DNA of 64,000 bases from Paracentrotus lividus (Eukaryota; Echinodermata; Echinoidea; Camarodonta; Echinidae). Of the stretch, positions 24,411-37,500 are shown one piece after another (within the stretch, counting starts at the first letter, position 1; every line of letters begins with the position of its first letter). The DNA is taken from the NCBI GenBank assembly GCA_940671915.1, contig CALNVZ010000649.1, positions 1,523,397 through 1,587,396 of the forward strand, given 5' to 3'. A program made the position numbers and the translations under genes. Under the pieces are notes generated by a model. That model saw only the letters and a program-made list of their open reading frames with translations. It was not told where the DNA came from and made no database searches.

Positions 24411-24526
24411 CAGAGGCACATTGTTGTTCTACAGTGCCTTTTTCTCAATGGTCCCACCAATTGCTTTTTGAGTAGTTTGTTGATAAAGGATGCACTGTTC
24501 TGCATGAGATAAAGCTCTGCTTCTTC
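24371..24526 (-). other. Terminal exon 10 of the TIR gene, ending in minisatellite
   Basis: Begins EEAELYLMQNSASFINKLLK after a good acceptor and ends QKTVFSVPV and TAA. The last nine or so codons and the stop lie inside the first unit of the 41-bp minisatellite. A candidate AATAAA (minus) is near 23430. An internal GTGGGA could serve as a donor, so the end is not certain. Confidence 0.5.
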
Positions 24527-25494
24527 CTGCATAGAAATGAATCAAAGAGAAATACATTTAACTTTGATGATCAGCAAAGGTAGTATAAAATCTTTAATAG
24601 AAAATTATCATCTTACAACCTGTCCATAATATCAGTGCATAGTATTAGATATTGTACTGAATATCTCAATTTCTATGTCTATTTTTTTCATCTTTCATGC
24701 TATTTTTAATTTTCTTAAAGCGCATAGGGACTTAAATGTATAGTGATATAAGCTATATAAAAGTGGTATATTATTAGGTGGTATGTACGTATGTACATAG
24801 CACCTCTTGTTATTGTCCGAATCTTCTTTCTTTTTTTTTTTCGTACAAATCGTAGACAACGATAACCAAAAAATAATGCATTAAGATTTCAAACTTTCAG
24901 CAATGATAGATCATCATGAAATCTGAGCACCTGAAATCTTTTCTAGTCATTAGCATAATGTGACGTCTCTAGACGCCATTTTGTAAAATACAGTACAATC
25001 ATAACTTATAACTAATAATCATTTGATACATATTTTAGTACACATAAACTTCAATTGAAGTGCATCTTTGTAGAAACATAATGCCGCTCGCGTAAGTACG
25101 CCGCATTAAGGGAATTACGCGCGCTGCAATTTAAAATGTTCAAATCCCCTTTTACCCATTAAGTATCGTTTCAGGTCATTTCAAAGATTCAGAAGAAAAT
25201 GCGCGCGCACTATTGCCGCGCATTTATCGCGGTCGGGAGAGAATGCTGTATTCAGATCATCGTTTTGCCTCTGAAGGATCTGTATAATTCACAACAATTG
25301 ACACCATAAACATATGTTAGACTACTTTAACGAAATGATCGTCTGTTCAAGTTGGAACTACGCGCACGCGATTTGTCAATTTTGTCAAAATATGCCATTT
25401 TTGCCAAAAACATGCACACAAAATCCTGAATAATTCTTCATGATCAACGCAACCCCCAATTATCTTTCAGAGTTGGATACACCATCATGCAAAT

Positions 25495-25529
<35 letters not shown>

Positions 25530-28500
25530 TGCCGACCTAATCGTTGGCAGTCAAAATTGTGGCCAAATGAATCGTGGCTGTCTCAATTGAAGAGCGTCAT
25601 TTTCCTAACAAAAAATTCGACAGCCGCTATTTGAATAAATGCTGTAAGAGGTTGAAAATTTCAAAAACCGGTGTGTCAAATCTAAAAATGCTCAAAATCA
25701 CCCCATATTTATTCATAGTATGTTTCAGCATTTCAAGAATTTGAAAATTCGCAGCGGTAAGCGCCCGTGCGCGCGTTCTTGGCGCATTTGTAATCGCGTA
25801 AAATTCCGGGGTTTTTTTTTATTGGCAATTAGACACTTCTCTTAGGAGTCTATATATTTTAATCGTTTCCAGCGCCGACCTACAGAGCGCATCGTGCTCA
25901 TCGAATTTCAATTCCGCGCGCGTTCAATGGGGCATCTAAGTAAAACATAACAAAACATACGTCTTTAGATCCTCCAAAGCTCTCGTCACAGAGGTCGAAA
26001 CGCTATATTTATTTTTCACATGTTCTGAATGTTTTATGGACATCATAATATTTATAAATCTCACTGAAATGTAGGTGGTGCTAAGGAAATAAAACAATCG
26101 GTTATTTCTATCCTTCATTGCTAACATCCATAATTATTTTTTATTGTCCCTTTCAATCTCAAATTTCAATCCAAATTTAGTTATTATCAGGATAAATATT
26201 GGTTGATTTTCTCCCAAATGCTTTTCATGTTAATTCTGAGACAGTTCCCAAAAACTCGAATTGTAAAAGGTAATTAAATGTAAAATTCATCACATTACAC
26301 AATTCATTTTCTTCTTTTCAAAAAGTTTATTTCACTATCTCTTTCCGTTTCATTTTTGATCTCTCTCTCCTGTAGCCAATTGCTGCATACTTTTTTTGCA
26401 TTACACATACATATCAGTACATACCACCGATAATTGTACGCATTACAATTATAAAGCTCTAGTTATTATTATTATTATTATAGTTTATTTTATTCATCTG
26501 AAAGCTTTTAGAGAAAAGGCACATTAATAAAATGATAGATATGTTTCATACTAATGAAGATTGGCAGCTCAGATTAAGAGAATAGTAATAATTTTGCAAT
26601 GTTACAGATGAGATATTCAAATAATCTTTAGATCTACATCTACTGATACAGGTCTGTCACATCTGATTTTACTCCAAGGCTGCCTTCCAATATATTCAAG
26701 GGTGCATAACATAACATATAGGGTTAGGGTAGGGTACAGTGTTTAGTTCAGTGTTGAAATTTAGTCATTCAATTATTGTATAGAATTTACAGCACAGCAG
26801 TTGGAGAAAATTGGAGCAAATCACATTCAAGAGACCGTAACATTTATACTACAAATAATTCCCCCAAAATCTTGTTTTTGGCCCGTATTCACAAAGGTGG
26901 CCTAAAGTTAAGCCTAGCTTAAATCTGTGGTTTAACTATGACTAGCAAAAAGGGATACAATCTTGAAAAGTAAATGTTCGATTTTATCAGAATTGTTGGT
27001 ACTTAAAATATTGAAAACTGCATGGGATTGATTTACAAAAGTTTTTATTATCACTAAAGGATGATTCCAGAATCCAGTAAACCAGTAAGGAACATTGCAA
27101 CGTAGACACATTTGTCTCCCGTTTTGCTAGCCATAGTTAAACCACAGATTTAAGCTAGGCTTAACTTTAAGCCACCTTTGTGAATACGGGCCTTTAAGGT
27201 TAGATACAAACTTACCGCAATGGATCTGGGGTCTGTGTCTGCTATGAGGGTCTGAGGAGATAATGTTCTAAGCCTGGTATCTATGGTTAGTCGAGCTGTA
27301 TCGTCACCATCCCCACCAGATGAGGGCAGCATCTCAACACTAACTGATGAGTTCTAGAAGAAAATGGGTGGCAATAACAGAAATTACAATTATTGATAAT
27401 CATAAAAATGATTCTCATCTACCAAAACCTTCATTCTCCACAACAACCTCAATATTAACATCAAAATGATAATTACCATTATTCTCATTATCATCATCAC
27501 AAAGTAAACATAATCATCCTCATCCTCCTCCTAACCATCATCATTAACAACCTCATCATTATAAAAATCGCCATTGCTGTCATTATCATCAAGTAATACA
27601 CAGACTTCTTCACACTCACATATCCTACTCTCCTTATTTATAACATTTGATGAAAACATATCTTTTTTAATTGCTCCTCTCATTAATGCTCTTCCTTATA
27701 AAAGTGGTTTTCTTCGGATATTGGTTTCCATTTATGCTCATCGTATATTCACAAATGGTTGAGCCAAAACAGAATAAAGTACCCAAATTCATTTAAATAT
27801 TGACAAAAAGGCACAATTATCATAATAGCATACTTTTCCATTGATATAAATTTCCCCCATCATCTAAACACACACACCATGCTTGAATACTTGCTTTATT
27901 TTTTTATCTGAGTGCGCAACCTTTTCGATTTTTTATCGCAGTGCAAAAAGGCATAATGGGACTGAAATCCGATCGATACCATCAACTCGACTGCAACGGC
28001 CCAGTGTATATCACGCCAAACAGGTGTGATGTCAACGTCAAGTACATGACTAGACCGTGCCAGAGCATAACAAATGTATAAGAATCTGTCATATCATGCC
28101 GTTTTTTTTTTTTTTTTTTATGACGAAAGACTTTAAAACGGGTATTTGATTTTGTCATTTCCACAAGCTTTCAACCACTTATAGCCTTTACTTGAAATAG
28201 AAAAAAGCTGCAATAAGTTTTTTTATTAAAACACAGGAGAACTGTCGCTGGGTGTTGAGTTTTAAATACGCGAACACTGAAGACTGTCTTTTATGTGCAA
28301 AGTGTCATACGGAATACTAGAAACAGAGTGTTTGGGTGTTGAGTGTTTTACTGGACCATGATGCAATGTTTGGATGTTGAGTGGTAATACTGGAACACTG
28401 AAGACTGTTTATTATGTGTTGAGATGTTATACTGGAAACACTGACAAGCTGTCGTTGGGTGTTGATGTTATAATGAACACTGAAACAGTCTAATTGGTGT

Positions 28501-31500
28501 TGTGTATCGGAAACACCTGAAGAACTGTCTTTTAGTGTTGAGATTTAATACTGGAACCTGCAAAGACGTCGTCGGTGTTGAGTGTTCTATACTGAACAAC
28601 TGAAGACCTGTCCTTTTGGGTGTTGAGGTTATACTGACACGAACCTGTCTGTTGACTGTTGAGTGTTATACGGAACACGTGAAGACTTCTGTTGAGTGTC
28701 GGTGTTAACTGGAACACTGAGCTGTCTTTTATGGTTGAGTTATAACTGGAACACTGAGACTGTCCTTTTATGTGTGAGTGTCATACTGGAACACTGAACG
28801 CAGTCTTTTGGATGTGAGTTGAATACTGGAACACTGAATGGCAGTCTTTTGGGTGTTGAGTGTTATAAACCGGAAATACTGAGACTGATCTTTTATAGTG
28901 TTGAGTTTATAACTGGAACACTGAAGACTGTCTTTTGGGTTTTGGAGTGTCATACCGGAAACCGAACCGACTGTTTTTGTGCTTGAGTGTTATACTCAGG
29001 AACACTGAAAGCTGTCTGTCGGGTGTTGAGTGTTATACTGGAACCTGAAGACGTACTTTTGGGTGTTGAGTGATTATACTGGAAACACCTGAGCCTGTAC
29101 TGTTGAGTGTTGAGTGTTATAACTGGAACAGTGAAGACTGTCTGTTGAGTGTCGAGTGTGTATACTGGAACACTGAAGACCTGTCTTTTATGTGTTTGAG
29201 TGTCATACTGGAAACACTGGAAACGCGTCTTTTTGGATGTTGACGTGAAATACTGGAACACTGATGCAGTCTTTTGTGTTGATGTTATAAATACCGGAAT
29301 ACTGGAACTGCTCTTTATGTGTTGAGTGTTATACCTGGAACACTGAAGACTGTCTTTTATGTGTTGAGTGCATACTGGAACACTGACGAGGTTTTGGGTG
29401 TTGAGCTGTAAATACTACTGGAAACTGAATGCAAGTCTTTTGGGTGTGAGTGTTATCCGGAATATGAAGACTGTCTTTTATCGTGTCGAGTGTTATACTG
29501 GACACATGAGAACTGTCTTTGGAGTTTGAAGTGTTTATTATACTCGGACACTGAAAAACCAGTCTTTGGGTGTTGAGTGTTATACTAGGAACCTGAAGAC
29601 TGTCTTTTGCTGTTAAATGTTATAACTGGAATACTGAAAGACTGTCTTTTGGGTGTTGAGTGTCTATACTGGAACACTGAAACAGTGATTTGAGTGTCGA
29701 GTGTGCAGCACGGAACAACTCGAAGACTGTCTTTAAATGTGATATGAGTGTACAGACTGACATCGAACCGTCTTTCGGGTGAGTGTCATACTGGAACAAC
29801 TGAAAACTGTCTTTTAATGTGTTGAGTGTCATACTGGAACACTAAACTGTCTTTTAGTGTTGAGTGTTCATACCTGGACATTGAGACTGTCTTTGGGTGT
29901 TGCAGTGTCCATACTGGAACACTGAAAACTGTCTTTCATGTGTTGATTGTGCAGACTAGGAATACTGAAGACTGTCTTTTGGGTGTCGAGTGTTATACTC
30001 GAACACTGAAAAAGGATTTGAGTGTCGAGTGGCAGACTGGACGCTGAGAACCTGCTTTATGTGTGAGTGTGCAGACGGAAACTGAACAAGTCTTATCGGG
30101 TGCTTGAGTGTCATACTGGAACACTGAAACTGTCTTTTATGTGTTGAGTTGTGCATACTGGAACACTAGAAGACTGTCTTTATGTGTTAGTTCAACTGGA
30201 ACCTGAAGACGTCTTTGGAGTGTTAGAGTGTCATAACTGGAACACTGCAAAACTGTCTTTCATGTGTTGATTTGTAAGACTGGAATAAGAGACTGTCTTT
30301 TGGCTGTTGAGTGTTATAACCTGGAACTACTGAAAGACTGATCTTTATGTGTTTGAGTGTGCATACTGGAACCAGAAAGACTGTCATCTTGGACTGTTGA
30401 GTGATTAACTGGAATACTGAAGACCCTGTCTTATGTGTTGAGTGTATACTGGACACACTGAAGATGTCTTTTTGGGTGTTGAGTATTCCTAACTTGAACA
30501 TGAAGACTGCATTTTATGTGTTGAGTGGGTGCAAGAACGGAATACTGAAGCTGTCATTTTGGTGTCGAGTGTTATACTGAACACTGAAGACAGTCCTTTT
30601 GGTGTTGCAGTATTATCCTAACTTGACACTACAGTCTTTGGGTGTTGAGTGTGCAGAACTGTTACACTGAAGACTGTTCTTTTGGTCTGAGTAATTCCTA
30701 CTTGAACACTGAAAACAGTCTTTTGGTGTTCGAGCGTGCAGACTGGAACATCTGAAGACAGTCCTTATTATGGTGTTGGTAATTTCCTACTTGGAACACT
30801 GGAAAACAAGTCTTTAGGGTGTTGAGTGTAATATACTACTGGAACACTGAACGCAGGTCTTTTAAGTGTTAAATGTTATACGGAACACTGAAGACTGTCT
30901 TTTTGGGTAATACTGGCAGATGGCACATTATTGTTCCTACAGTGCCTTTCTCATGGCCCACAATTTGCTTTTTGAGTAGTTTGATTGGAATAAAGGATGC
31001 ACGATTCTGCATGATGATAAAGCTCTCTTCTCTTCCTGAATACGAAATAAATTCAAGAGAAATACATTTAACTTTGATGATCACAAAGGTAGTATACTTA
31101 ATACCAGTACATAGTTTATTTTTATCGTCGGGAACCTTTAGAGAAAAGGCATATTAAAAACAATGTTAAATGCATGTTTCATACTAATGAAGATTGCCAT
31201 CTCTACAGATTAATAAAAAGTAAATTTTGCAATGTTACAGATGAGATATTCAATAATCTTTAGATCTACTGATACTAGTCTTCACTCATTTCACTCTAAG
31301 GGCTCGAGCCTCCAACATGTTCAACGGGTGCATTACAAACATATCATATGTTATGTTATGTAATAACAACACCTACACCCTAACACTACCTAAAGGGTTA
31401 GTGTAAGGGTAGGGTAAGTGTTTATTCAGTGTGAATAGTCATAATCGACTTATTGTATAGAATTTACAGCACAGCAGTTGCGAGCAAATGTCTTGGAATC

Positions 31501-34500
31501 ACATTCAAGAGACCGTAACATTTACTACATAATAATAAAAAATTAAAAAAAATCTTGTTTTTAAGGAATCTAGTGTAGTGGGAAGAGGTGAAGAAATTGA
31601 AAGACACTGTCTAAAGTGGATTGGATAGAATTGATAACAAGATTCAGCTAAAGCATTATTTGTGCTGTGGGTTTTGGAATGATAAGAAATTACCCATTCA
31701 TCCTTTGGTCACAATGCACTTAACACAGGAATGCATGTGTGGGTCATACAAAATGCTTCGCAGACAACATGCAGCTGTTAGGTAATATTTTGGGTCATAT
31801 TAATGACTACAGGGCAATTGAAGAAGCATCCTTCTTTAGTGAGCTTTTTTATCATATATTCTTCCAAATAGGCATAAAAATACCAAGGAAATCTCTGCAA
31901 TAATTTCTCATCATTCCAGACCTCCACTCACTAGATTCCCTTTAACGTTTAGGTATAAAACCTTAACGGCAATGGATCTCGGGGTCTGTGTCTGCTATGA
32001 GGGTCTGGCGGAGATAAGTAAGTTCTACAGCCGTGGTATCTATGGTTAGGCGAGCCGTGTATCGTCACATGCCCCACCAGATGAGGGCGAGCATCGTAAC
32101 ACTATACGTGGTGAGATGAGTTTCTAGAAGAATTAACTTTGGCTGGCAATAAATGAAATTACAATTATATATCAATCAATAAAATGGATTCTGCATACTG
32201 ACGCAACAGCCTTCATTCTCCACACATCAACTGCAATATTAACATCAAGAAAATGATAATGTAAAGCACCGAATTATCTCATTACATCATCACATAACAT
32301 ATGCATCGTCCTCATCCTCCTCTAACCATCACCTGCATTAATCATCCTCATCATAATTGAGAAAATCGCCATTGCTGGTATTATCCATCCAATCATCAAC
32401 TGTGACCTCATCAATCTCAATCCATCACGATTCACATACCTGTATATAACCATAGTATCACCATTATCTGATACAAATCATCATCTTCTTCCATGGTCAG
32501 ATACATATTCAGCAAGACCAGTCTATCATCATCATCAATTACTACATGCTCCATTATCAACAAACTCCATACAAACACCACCATCCACACACCTCATCTC
32601 AACATCATATCCCCATTATCAATACATACATCACTATACAATATCATCATTACTCACCACATCACCAATCATCACTACCATCAATAATCACATTAACATC
32701 ATCACCACCAACATCATCTCCATTAATTCAAATAACAATCAATCATCGTCATCAGATCATCACCATCTCATCATCATCATCCACCACCCACAATCATCCT
32801 CTTCATTATTAAACAATACCACACCATACCATCAACCACTAACCATCACCACCACTACCCTCAATCCAACATCAATACCATCACACCACACCTCTTTTAA
32901 AATTATCACTATCAAACAATGGTGTTCAATCACATACTGATTCGGCAATTGGCAATCTCCCGTTGCGTTTTTCCATTAAGAGAATTTGACATCCATATCT
33001 GGTATTGGAACAACAACGGGGAAAGTAAATAGTATATTTATCAAACGGGGGAAAGAAGCACATGAGCATATCTCTAAAAATCAATGGGAAACCCCCTTTG
33101 ACAACTCTTTTCTGGAAGCCAGATACTTATAGGGAAAAGATTGTGAGAGCTTACTTTTCAGGTCAAACTAAATTCTTAGCACGGCATTACAACCCAATAT
33201 TATAACAGACACAAAATATGAGTGTCCTTTTTTTTTCTCTTCCCTGAAAGCTTTAACAAGTTAAAATTTCCTGCAATCAGGGGATACAGGATGTTTAAAA
33301 AAAAAAAGGTAATTTCCTGCTCTTCAAACTAAGTACCAAATTAAGTTATGATCTAATTGAAGTTGGATAACAAAAACCAACATAGAATCTAAAAATATGA
33401 AGAGGCATTAAATTGTTTCTTAATAAACAATTAAAAAAAAAAAATTAAAAACCCACTATCTTACATCTGAATAACTTACATGCTATTTAAGTTAGAGCAT
33501 CCCTTTTAACTCTCAGACATTGGCCCATATTCTGGCTAATACCCGAGTTTGAATGCATCACAAAGTTCGTGCAAAGCTCATCGTGCNNNNNNNNNNNNNN
33601 NNNNNNNNNNNCATCCAAATCATCAATGTGATTCCTCATCAATCTATCCATTCATCAATCAACAACCTCGGTCATTCATTATGACATGTATCACCATCAT
33701 TCTGCATTAAAACAAATCATGCATCATTCTTCCATGGATGCAGAGATACGAACTTCATCAAGACCAAGGTCGTAATCATCATTCATCAATTACTATCATG
33801 CTCGTCATTATCGAACAAACTCCATTACAAACACCACCGACGACACAGCCAACATGCAGTTCATCAAACATCTTATCGCCCATTAGTCATGCATCGCGAA
33901 CCTAAGTTGATCTTAATTGATCATCATTATCCACCGATCATCGACATCATCTACCTTCCACCTATCAATTAATCATTCATTTATCATCATTAGCGCACCT
34001 ATACACCCTCGCTCAAGAGTTATGTTATCATATGGCTCACCACCGACCATCATGCGATACATCATCATCGGAAGAAACATCATCATCATCATCATATCAT
34101 CACTTCATCCTTATGAATCGCATGCAATTGCATCATCCATACATCTATCCATCATCATCATCATCATCATCTCATGCACGGACGGCTACATGCCGCAGAA
34201 TTCCCTACCATCACGCAACACACATGCATCCTCTTTCATTATAACAATACAGCACCACCACTGCCACTTTACCCATCCTGACCATAACACTAGCCTCATG
34301 ACCTCCATATACAACATGCATCACTATCATCTTGTGTATCACCTTTCTAAATAGAACGTCTCTCCAGTGTGGTACTCATGATGAACATACCTGAATTCTG
34401 GGCTTGGGCCCAATCTGCATCTCCTGTGGGTTGCGATTCTCCTCATCTCAACGGAACTGGATGCATGATCTTTCTGTATTGAACAAACAACGGGAGAAGG

Positions 34501-37500
34501 TATAGTGAATTTTTATTGCAATTAAGGGAAACGAGCACATGCAAAGATATTTATATCACGACCGCTTTGACCGCTTCTGTGTTTCTCTGAGCCAGATATT
34601 ATAGAAGGGTAATAAAATTGTGAGAGCTACCTTTTTGATAGTAAACTATTCTTATGTGTTGTCTCCGAGTTATGAAATATGGACAGACGGAATGTGGCCG
34701 AAGGCCAAAGGAAAGGACAAAAAACGGTGCGATCCTTTTGTCTGATGTTGACTGATGCATCAGACAAAAGGATGGCACAATAGCTTTCCCGAACTCGCGA
34801 CGCATACAAATTCAGTCTTCATGGCAGAATATGGGCCATTTAGTTTTGTTACGTCAAAGTACAATTTAATTGTTCAGTGAGAAGTAAACTTACCCTGCAA
34901 TCAGTCAAATCAAAGTATACAAAGTGGAGCTGAAATTGTGCAAGTTAAGATAAAATAAATATTGTGCAGAGGCAATGCATTCTCCATTAATCCAAAGTTT
35001 ACATTTCTAAATTAAGGTCTTTGTTTCTTGATTCTGCTCTGTTAGCAGCCTACTACATGTACTCCTTACACTGCTACTGCAACTACTACATCTTCTACTA
35101 AGGAGTCCCTGCCACCAGGATTCCGTGAACCCTGGCCTTTCTGGCTCTGTCTGAATCGCCTGCGGGCTGGAGTCGGCCGTTGCAAGGTATTGATGGCCAA
35201 ATGGGGCATCGACACTGAAGGAAGGCCAGTATGCGAATGCGGAGAGGAGACCATGAGTTGCCTTCTACAATGCCCTCTTCTCCCCTACCCCTGATCCCAA
35301 GCTGATCTTACAACTCTTTCACCTAATGGGATCGCCTGCGTTCAATACTTAATGGGTAGAGTCTAATTCAGAGTTGGATTCCCTGAATAATCAATATATA
35401 CAATGCATACTATGATCTTTAAATGTAATCAGGTTTAATTACAAATCAAACAGTAGAATAGGAGAAAAGACTCGAGAAGAAGAATACTTCTACTTTAACC
35501 ACTTCTTATTTTCTGTTGCAGTTTAAGCTTTAAACTTTGTGTACTTTAGACACAGAGAAGACATTAATTCAGGTGACGATTTTAGACTTTACTCCAAGTA
35601 TAATTCAAACAATTACAAGACACACACTTCAAATACTGAACTATTCTTCATTATTTAATGTTGTTTTTATTTGAAAGGATACCACAGCTCTGTTCCAGCA
35701 CCAGTTAAATCTATCCGTCATTCCGACCAGAATGTTGTTTTTACAAAAGATCATGTTGGCTCGCGATAGATTGGCCTCAACCAGACCATTCAACTGATAA
35801 AAAGAAGAAGAAAACAAAAGTCATTAAATAATACAAGTTATTATAATAATGTTCAGTTCTTGCATGGCACATTTTATATATATACAAGTGGATTAGTAAA
35901 TTACGCCGATGCGATAATATATGTCCACCCGCGCATAATGTAAAATTCCCATTATATCACGATCAGTGCTACTCACATAGGTCAAACCAGATCTGAAATC
36001 CGTGGTAAAAAATTAGCGCGAAGATAGTAGCATTTTTTGTAGCCAAATGTACAATATAGGTCAAAGTCATAGGTGCAAAGGTCAAAGGGTTCAAAAGTCA
36101 AATATTCTGTGAGAAGTTTTGTAGTCCTCCTACCTAGTGCTATCACTAAAGCAAACGAATCTGAAATTCGGTTATGAAAATGGCTCGGCCAAAGTAAGCA
36201 TATTTGTAGCCAATGAACAATATAGGTGTAATAAAATATAAGTCGAAACGTGTCAAAGGGTCAAAATTCGGTGAAGAATTTTGTAGCACTCACCATAGTG
36301 CTATCGACATAAAGCAACAAATCTCGAAATCAAGGGCAAGAAAAATGGTGAGGAGTAGCATTTTGTAGCAATTGTACAATATAAGATAAATCAAGGTCAA
36401 AGGTCAAAGGCGGTCAGCAGTCAAAATTCGTGTGAAGATAGTTTTGTAGCCCTTACCTAGTGCTATCATATAAAGCAAAACGGATTCGAATATTGGATGA
36501 AAAATTGGAAGGTGATGTAGCATTTTGTAGCCCAAATTAACAATATAGGTCCAAAAACATGCAAGGTCAAAGGTCAAAAGAGGCGTAAATAAATCACAAC
36601 TTCCCGTGATAAGAAGTTTTTGTAGCCTTCACCTAGTGCTATCATATAGCAAACAGATCGAATTCGGAATTGAAAATGGGAAGGAGGTAAAGCATTTTGT
36701 TAGCCAAGTTACACAATATCAGGTCATAAAATCAGGGTCAAGGTCAAAGGTCACAAATTCTGTGGAAGGAAGTTTGGTAGCCATCACTAGTGCTGATCAT
36801 ATAAAGCAAACGGAATGCGAAATCGATGAATAAGGCGAAGGAAGTAAGCAAATTGAAGATTTTTGTCACTACGACGCGAACGGACGGACAGAGCGGTTAT
36901 CGGACACACCAGAGGCAGCGCTTACGGAGCCGTTTCATAGTCCCCTGCTGAACTCGTTTCGAGCGGGACAAAAAATGTCCTAATAAGCTTCAGAGTTCTA
37001 ACGGATCAAGGGGTGTATCACAAGTGTTCACAAGTTCGAACACATTACGGTATGAAAAGCCAATTGGATGCTCAAATAATTTTTATTTCATTAGATTTTT
37101 TTTTTAAATTACTAAAAAATGCAGGTATAGATCATTATACTACATTATCAACAACATGAAGACAGCATATTTAGCAAGAAAAAAACATTATTCATTAGAG
37201 AATATGAGGAAAAAAGGTCAAACCCCAGATAATATGAAGCATCGTATTTGCTTTTTCATATTTCAAGTTCTCCATAAAGTTAGTGGTAAGCTTATAGGCA
37301 ACTTGGTGAAACACCAAGGTAATTTATGTTGGTATATGTTGACTCATCCATCGAAATCTGACACAAGTCGGCAGCAAATCAGCACTGTTGTCAAGATCAA
37401 TAAGCACAATCAGGGTTGCACAACCTCTGTTTTTTCAGCATTAAAAACTGTTGTAAATTGTTCAACATTTACCAATTGCCTTTTGCAGATACTTGTATCA

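Larger units (their letters stand above)
23192..32400. repeat. Tandem duplication of the 3' part of the TIR gene (copy A 23.2-27.6 kb, copy B 27.7-32.4 kb)
   Basis: The order MITE edge, AT-rich block, minisatellite, exon 10, intron, exon 9 and CAT-rich tract repeats. Copy B starts at about 27661 inside the right end of the MITE seen at 23.2 kb. The copies differ in minisatellite length (0.65 against 2.7 kb), in a 1.65-kb element present only in A, and in which MITE sits next to exon 9. Collapsed or separated haplotypes are an alternative reading. Confidence 0.75.

Noticed and set aside
26715..26745. TTAGGG-like interstitial telomere repeats (also about 31390 and 45450)
   Set aside because: Only two or three degenerate units each, within larger dispersed repeats; too short to claim.
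33917..34354. 145-codon frame rich in His, Ile and Ser
   Set aside because: It is a translation of CAT/ATC microsatellite in an error-rich stretch next to the N gap.
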